Shown here piece by piece: positions 8,079 to 11,078 of a stretch of DNA of 11,078 nt (positions within the stretch are counted from its first letter, which is position 1; each line of letters begins with the position of its first letter). The notes beneath the pieces are model-generated. The model was given only the letters and a program-made list of their open reading frames with translations. It did not search any database and had not been told where the DNA came from. The translations under genes and the position numbers were made by a program. Source of the stretch: Planctomycetota bacterium (GTDB lineage: Bacteria > Planctomycetota > B15-G4 > JADJEK01); NCBI GenBank assembly GCA_016795255.1, contig JAEUIB010000523.1, forward strand, positions 1-11,078, read 5' to 3'.

Positions 8079-8146
8079 GTTTCCGATCGTGAACTCACCC
8101 GCCGCGAATCGTGCCGCACGCCCCGTCCCGCGCGCAAGGACCCTCT

Positions 8147-8171
8147 GGATTCGCGGACCACGACCGAATCC
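8147..8171. promoter_or_regulatory. Dyad symmetry, candidate operator between divergent genes
   Basis: GGATTCG at 8147-8153 and CGAATCC at 8165-8171 form a perfect 7-bp inverted repeat with an 11-bp spacer. Half-site centres about 18 bp apart would suit a dimeric regulator contacting DNA on nearly the same face. A second, overlapping repeat (CGCGGA / TCCGCG) shares the site. The regulator is unknown and chance occurrence is possible. Confidence 0.25.
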
Positions 8172-8271
8172 GCGCGAGCCTTCGGCGTCCCCAGCGGGGT
8201 ACCGTTCCGCCGTGTCGCACTCGCCTGCCGGCCGGTGTGACCATGGGGCGCGAATCGAATTGCGGACGGGA

Positions 8272-8330
8272 GGAGGAGAGACCTCTCGCCCGGGGTACGC
8301 ACGGCGGAAGAACCGTGCGGGAGGAGAGAC
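8272..8330 (+). repeat. Duplicated GGAGGAGAGAC element with intervening hairpin in the SGNH gene leader
   Basis: GGAGGAGAGAC occurs at 8272-8282 and again at 8320-8330, where it is the ribosome binding site touching the ATG at 8331. Between the copies, CGCACGG at 8298-8304 pairs with CCGTGCG at 8313-8319 around an eight-base loop. The CTCTC at 8283-8287, just after the first copy, could pair with GAGAG in the second copy, or a CCTC overlapping it could fold back on the first. A switch is therefore conceivable but only inferred. Confidence 0.4.
8320..8324 (+). promoter_or_regulatory. Strong ribosome binding site of the SGNH membrane protein gene
   Basis: A perfect GGAGG six bases before the ATG at 8331. 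It fixes this start, even though the gene is open to the window end and has no visible stop. It abuts the 3' arm of the 8298-8319 hairpin. Confidence 0.8.
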
Positions 8331-11078
8331 ATGTCGGGGGTATCGGCCCGCGCCGTACGGCGCGTCGTCGTGTGTTTGTCGATCGCCGGGGGACTCGCGG
8401 CGTTCGTCGTCGACCGCTTGCGCGTCGACGCCGCGCGTCCGTCGATCCCGCTGAGGGCCGAAACTTGGGCCGCGACCGATGCGCGCGGCGAGGTCCTCGT
8501 CGCGCCGCCCGGGGACGGCTTCGTGCTCGAGCCGGGCGCCATCCTCCGCCTGACGCCGGCGACCGACGAGCGCACCGAGCTGCGCCGCTTCGGATTCCGC
8601 CTGCGCCGCGCCCTCGACCAGTCCTCGACCGTCGAGATCCGACTGCGCGACGTCGGCAACGCGGCGTACCTCGTGCGCGTGACGCCGGGCGCGACGTTCG
8701 CCGTGTCGATGTCGGCGCCGACGCCGAACGGCTCACCCGAGTTGCTCGCCCATCGCGACGTGCCGGCTCGCGGCGGCGATCCGCACGCTCCGTTCGACGT
8801 CGAGGTCCGGTCGCTCGGCCCGTGGTTCGAAGTCGCGCTGGACGGCAAGGCGCTGTTCCGACTACGTCACGACGGATTGGCGGCCGGCCGCGCCTCGCTC
8901 GTGTCCGACGGTGTCCGCGTGCTGTCGGTGCGGACCGAGACCTGCGCGGCCGGCGCGGCGCCCGACGCGATCCTCGATCGCGTCGTCGACGACCTCGACT
9001 TCGTGCGGTTCGGCGCGCCGCCCGCGTCGGTCACGGTCGCGCGAGCGATCGGCGTCGGCGCGGCGATCGCTGCGCTGCTGTTCGCGTTCCTCGGTTCGCT
9101 CGCGACCGGTCGGTTCGACGCGCGTCGGGTCGCGATCGCGACCACCTCGGCCTTGCTGCCGCTCGCCATCGTGAGGATCGGCGCGTTCGCCATCGGCTCG
9201 ACGCCGTCGCTGGGAATGGTTGTCGCCGCGCTCGCGATCGGCGCGGCGATCGGCGCGTTCGAGGTGCGTGATCGCGTGCGAGACGCGGCAGTGCCGTCGC
9301 GCCGGCGCGTCGCGATCGCCGCAGTCGTGCTCGTCGCCTGCGGCTGGTCGCTGTCGGCCGATGCGACCGCGGTGCGAACTCGCGACGCGGCGATCCGCGC
9401 GGATGCGGTCGCGCGCGCGCTGGTGGCAGTCTCGTCGCGCGCCGAGCACGTGACGCAACCGTTCGCGCTCGATGCCGGCAACGCGTTCTCGGCCGCGGGC
9501 CCGTATCGCGACGTGCAACTGCGCACGGAGCTCGCGCTGGCGCCGAACGCGGTGGTCGAAGTGCGGTTGCGCGGTCATCCGCGGATCGCCGAGGGGATCG
9601 CGCTGCTGGTGTCGTCGCGGCCGGACGTGCCGTGCGGATTCGTCCTGGAGCATCGCGGCGATTGGCGCCGACTCGGGCCCACTGCGGCGTCGATCGAGCC
9701 TGGGCGTCTGGTGCAGTTGCGCGTGCGCGCTCGCGGCGAGCGCTTCGACGCGTACCTCGGCGGCGAGCACATCGCGTACGCGGACCACGCCGGGTTCGAA
9801 GCCGGCAACGTCGCGGTCCTGGCAGCGGCGGGTCGGGCGGACGTCGCGACGATCGACGTGACGCCGATGCCCGCCGGGGAACCCACGTCCGCGGACGCAC
9901 TGCCCCGCCTCGCCGGATGCGGCGGCGTCGCGTCGTTGCTGCCGCTCGCCGCGGCGCTGGCGTTCCTGCTGCGCCGGTCGTGGCTGCGCGTATCTCCACC
10001 GATCGCGTTCGCGGCGATCCCGATCGCGGCGCTGACGCACGGGGAGCCGCTCGGCCTGTTCGACTTCGCGTTCGTGTCGTTCGCGACGCTGCTCGTGTTG
10101 TTGTTCGCGACGGTCGCCGTCGCGCGCGGAGTCGCTCCGTGGCGCGCGGTCGTCGCGATGGTCGCGTGCTCGATCGCCGCGCCGCTGGCCGTGGCGGCGA
10201 GCCACTCGATCGAACTCGAGCCTCCCGCGGACGACGATCCGGGACCCGAGCTCGTCGACGGTCGATCGCTGCCTGCTGGACTCGTGCACCTGACGTCGCC
10301 GGTCGTGCGCCGGTTCAACACGTACTTGAACGATCACCGCTTCCGCGGCCGCGCGTTCACGACCGCCAAACCCGAAGGCGTCGTCCGCGTGTTGTGCCTC
10401 GGCACGTCCAGCACGTGGGGACACGGCATCGACGAATCGACCGGACTCGACTATCCGACGCAGGTCGAGCGCCTGCTGCGCGAGCGCGGCCTCGCGGTCG
10501 AAGTGATCAACGCCGGCATCCGCGCGTCGAACAGCACGCGAGCGCGGTACTTCTTCGAGGAACACCTGCTGCCGGCGTTCGAACCCGACATCGTCACCGC
10601 GTCGTTCTTCCTCAACGAGAGCACGCACATCAGCCAATTCGACGAGCCGGCGTTCTTCGAGCGCGCGCAGCGGCAAGACTTCGAGAACACGTTCCTCACG
10701 CGACACGCGTTGCGCGCCGAGATCGGTCGCGGCGCACAGCGTTTCGCGACGCTGAGCCGCATCGTGCGCGAAGAGAAGCGCGACGCGACGACGGTCTGGC
10801 ACGAATTGGCCGGCGACGTACCGACTCCCGCGGACCGCTTCGCACAGAACATGCGGCGACTCGTCGATCTCGGTCGCACGCACCACTTCGCCGTCGTGCT
10901 GATGAAAGAGCCGCTACGCGGCGATCCGCCGTGGCTGTGGAAGCCCGAGTTCCACGCGGCGATCGACGCGATCGGCGCGCAGACGCGGTCGGCCGTCGTC
11001 GACCCGACGCCCGCGTTGAACGCCGCGGGCGGACGCACGCTGTTCCTCGACCTCGTGCATCCCACGGCGGAGGGCCAC
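8331..11078 (+). CDS. Polytopic membrane protein with two extracytoplasmic sandwich domains and a C-terminal SGNH/GDSL hydrolase domain (3' end outside window)
   Basis: The frame is open for 916 codons from the ATG at 8331 to the last base, with no stop. TM1 is near residues 12-27. A beta-rich segment (about 60-230) follows, then predicted helices near 240-257, 267-283, 293-308 and 327-342. A second beta-rich segment (about 375-513) follows, then helices near 529-547, 557-570, 577-599 and 606-624, and finally the SGNH domain (about 650-916). With the N-terminus inside, nine helices place both beta segments and the SGNH domain outside the cytoplasm. SGNH residues: S693 in GTSSTWG (Thr replaces the usual Asp of GDS), G729 in NAGIR, N762 in FLNES, and D907/H910 in DLVHPTAEGH. 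These motifs usually lie near the C-terminus, so only a short tail is probably missing. SGNH enzymes are esterases or acyl-group hydrolases, often acting on envelope glycans; the substrate here is unknown. The beta segments resemble LamG/DUF1080-like sandwiches, which is tentative. Confidence 0.85.
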   Translation, partial: MSGVSARAVRRVVVCLSIAGGLAAFVVDRLRVDAARPSIPLRAETWAATDARGEVLVAPPGDGFVLEPGAILRLTPATDERTELRRFGFRLRRALDQSSTVEIRLRDVGNAAYLVRVTPGATFAVSMSAPTPNGSPELLAHRDVPARGGDPHAPFDVEVRSLGPWFEVALDGKALFRLRHDGLAAGRASLVSDGVRVLSVRTETCAAGAAPDAILDRVVDDLDFVRFGAPPASVTVARAIGVGAAIAALLFAFLGSLATGRFDARRVAIATTSALLPLAIVRIGAFAIGSTPSLGMVVAALAIGAAIGAFEVRDRVRDAAVPSRRRVAIAAVVLVACGWSLSADATAVRTRDAAIRADAVARALVAVSSRAEHVTQPFALDAGNAFSAAGPYRDVQLRTELALAPNAVVEVRLRGHPRIAEGIALLVSSRPDVPCGFVLEHRGDWRRLGPTAASIEPGRLVQLRVRARGERFDAYLGGEHIAYADHAGFEAGNVAVLAAAGRADVATIDVTPMPAGEPTSADALPRLAGCGGVASLLPLAAALAFLLRRSWLRVSPPIAFAAIPIAALTHGEPLGLFDFAFVSFATLLVLLFATVAVARGVAPWRAVVAMVACSIAAPLAVAASHSIELEPPADDDPGPELVDGRSLPAGLVHLTSPVVRRFNTYLNDHRFRGRAFTTAKPEGVVRVLCLGTSSTWGHGIDESTGLDYPTQVERLLRERGLAVEVINAGIRASNSTRARYFFEEHLLPAFEPDIVTASFFLNESTHISQFDEPAFFERAQRQDFENTFLTRHALRAEIGRGAQRFATLSRIVREEKRDATTVWHELAGDVPTPADRFAQNMRRLVDLGRTHHFAVVLMKEPLRGDPPWLWKPEFHAAIDAIGAQTRSAVVDPTPALNAAGGRTLFLDLVHPTAEGH

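Larger units (their letters stand above)
8070..8330. promoter_or_regulatory. Divergent intergenic region between the FG-GAP and SGNH genes
   Basis: 261 bp that must contain the promoters of two divergent genes. I found no convincing sigma-70 boxes. Visible structures are a dyad at 8147-8171 (GGATTCG, 11-base spacer, CGAATCC), a hairpin at 8298-8319, and an 11-base purine-rich sequence present twice at 8272-8282 and 8320-8330. Long open frames that cross it on either strand look like high-GC by-products. Confidence 0.55.

Noticed and set aside
6720..8240. 506-residue open frame on the plus strand antisense to the FG-GAP gene
   Set aside because: Its repeated Val/Asp/Ile/Glu segments are the reverse complement of the DxDxDG repeats. 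It has no independent domain or ribosome binding site.
8070..8330. Sigma-70-type promoter boxes in the divergent gap
   Set aside because: TTGCGC-like and other partial matches appear by chance in this GC-rich sequence. No pair with a good -10 box and 16-18 bp spacing stood out.
8111..9271. 386-residue open frame on the plus strand across the divergent gap
   Set aside because: It is out of frame with the SGNH membrane protein that starts at 8331 with a strong GGAGG site, and its translation is mostly Arg-rich.
8862..10886. 674-residue open frame on the minus strand
   Set aside because: It is antisense to the SGNH membrane protein gene. Its Arg/Asp/Glu-rich sequence is a codon-complement effect, while the plus strand has the SGNH motifs and hydrophobic helices.

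Overview
The window is very GC-rich, with strongly G/C-ending codons, and holds four complete or nearly complete protein genes plus the 3' end of a fifth. No rRNA, tRNA, CRISPR array, insertion sequence or phage gene is visible. The best guess for the source is a planctomycete or a similar environmental bacterium. The main clue is the secreted FG-GAP protein, whose C-terminal domain opens with a YGIGCAGTGG-type motif that I recall from planctomycete proteins. Radical SAM/SPASM paralogs and a membrane-anchored SGNH protein with an attached accessory domain also fit. This placement is inference, not proof.

Left part (1-3014): two paralogous radical SAM/SPASM proteins lie tail to tail with 52 bp between their stop codons. 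The left one (plus strand) is cut by the window edge and ends just after its SPASM region. The right one (minus strand) has the same radical SAM/SPASM body but continues for about 350 more residues as a beta-propeller-like domain with an Asp-box, so it is a fusion.

Middle (3292-8069): two further minus-strand genes. One is speA, a biosynthetic arginine decarboxylase making agmatine for polyamine synthesis, with all its PLP motifs intact. The other, upstream of it, is a large exported protein with 14 FG-GAP/VCBS-type repeats, enough for two seven-bladed propellers. The gaps (277 bp below speA, 188 bp above it) contain several short inverted repeats, and these genes are probably transcribed separately.

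Right part (8331-11078): a plus-strand gene, divergent from the FG-GAP gene, stays open to the window end and starts at an ATG behind a strong GGAGG ribosome binding site. It encodes a polytopic membrane protein with two beta-sandwich-like extracytoplasmic segments, each followed by four predicted membrane helices, and a C-terminal SGNH/GDSL-type hydrolase domain with its catalytic tetrad present. The 261-bp divergent intergenic region carries a dyad, a hairpin and a duplicated purine-rich element.

The most novel-looking items are the radical SAM-propeller fusion and the duplicated sandwich/4-helix/SGNH membrane protein. Nothing shows that the five genes form one pathway; the window looks like a set of independent transcription units.
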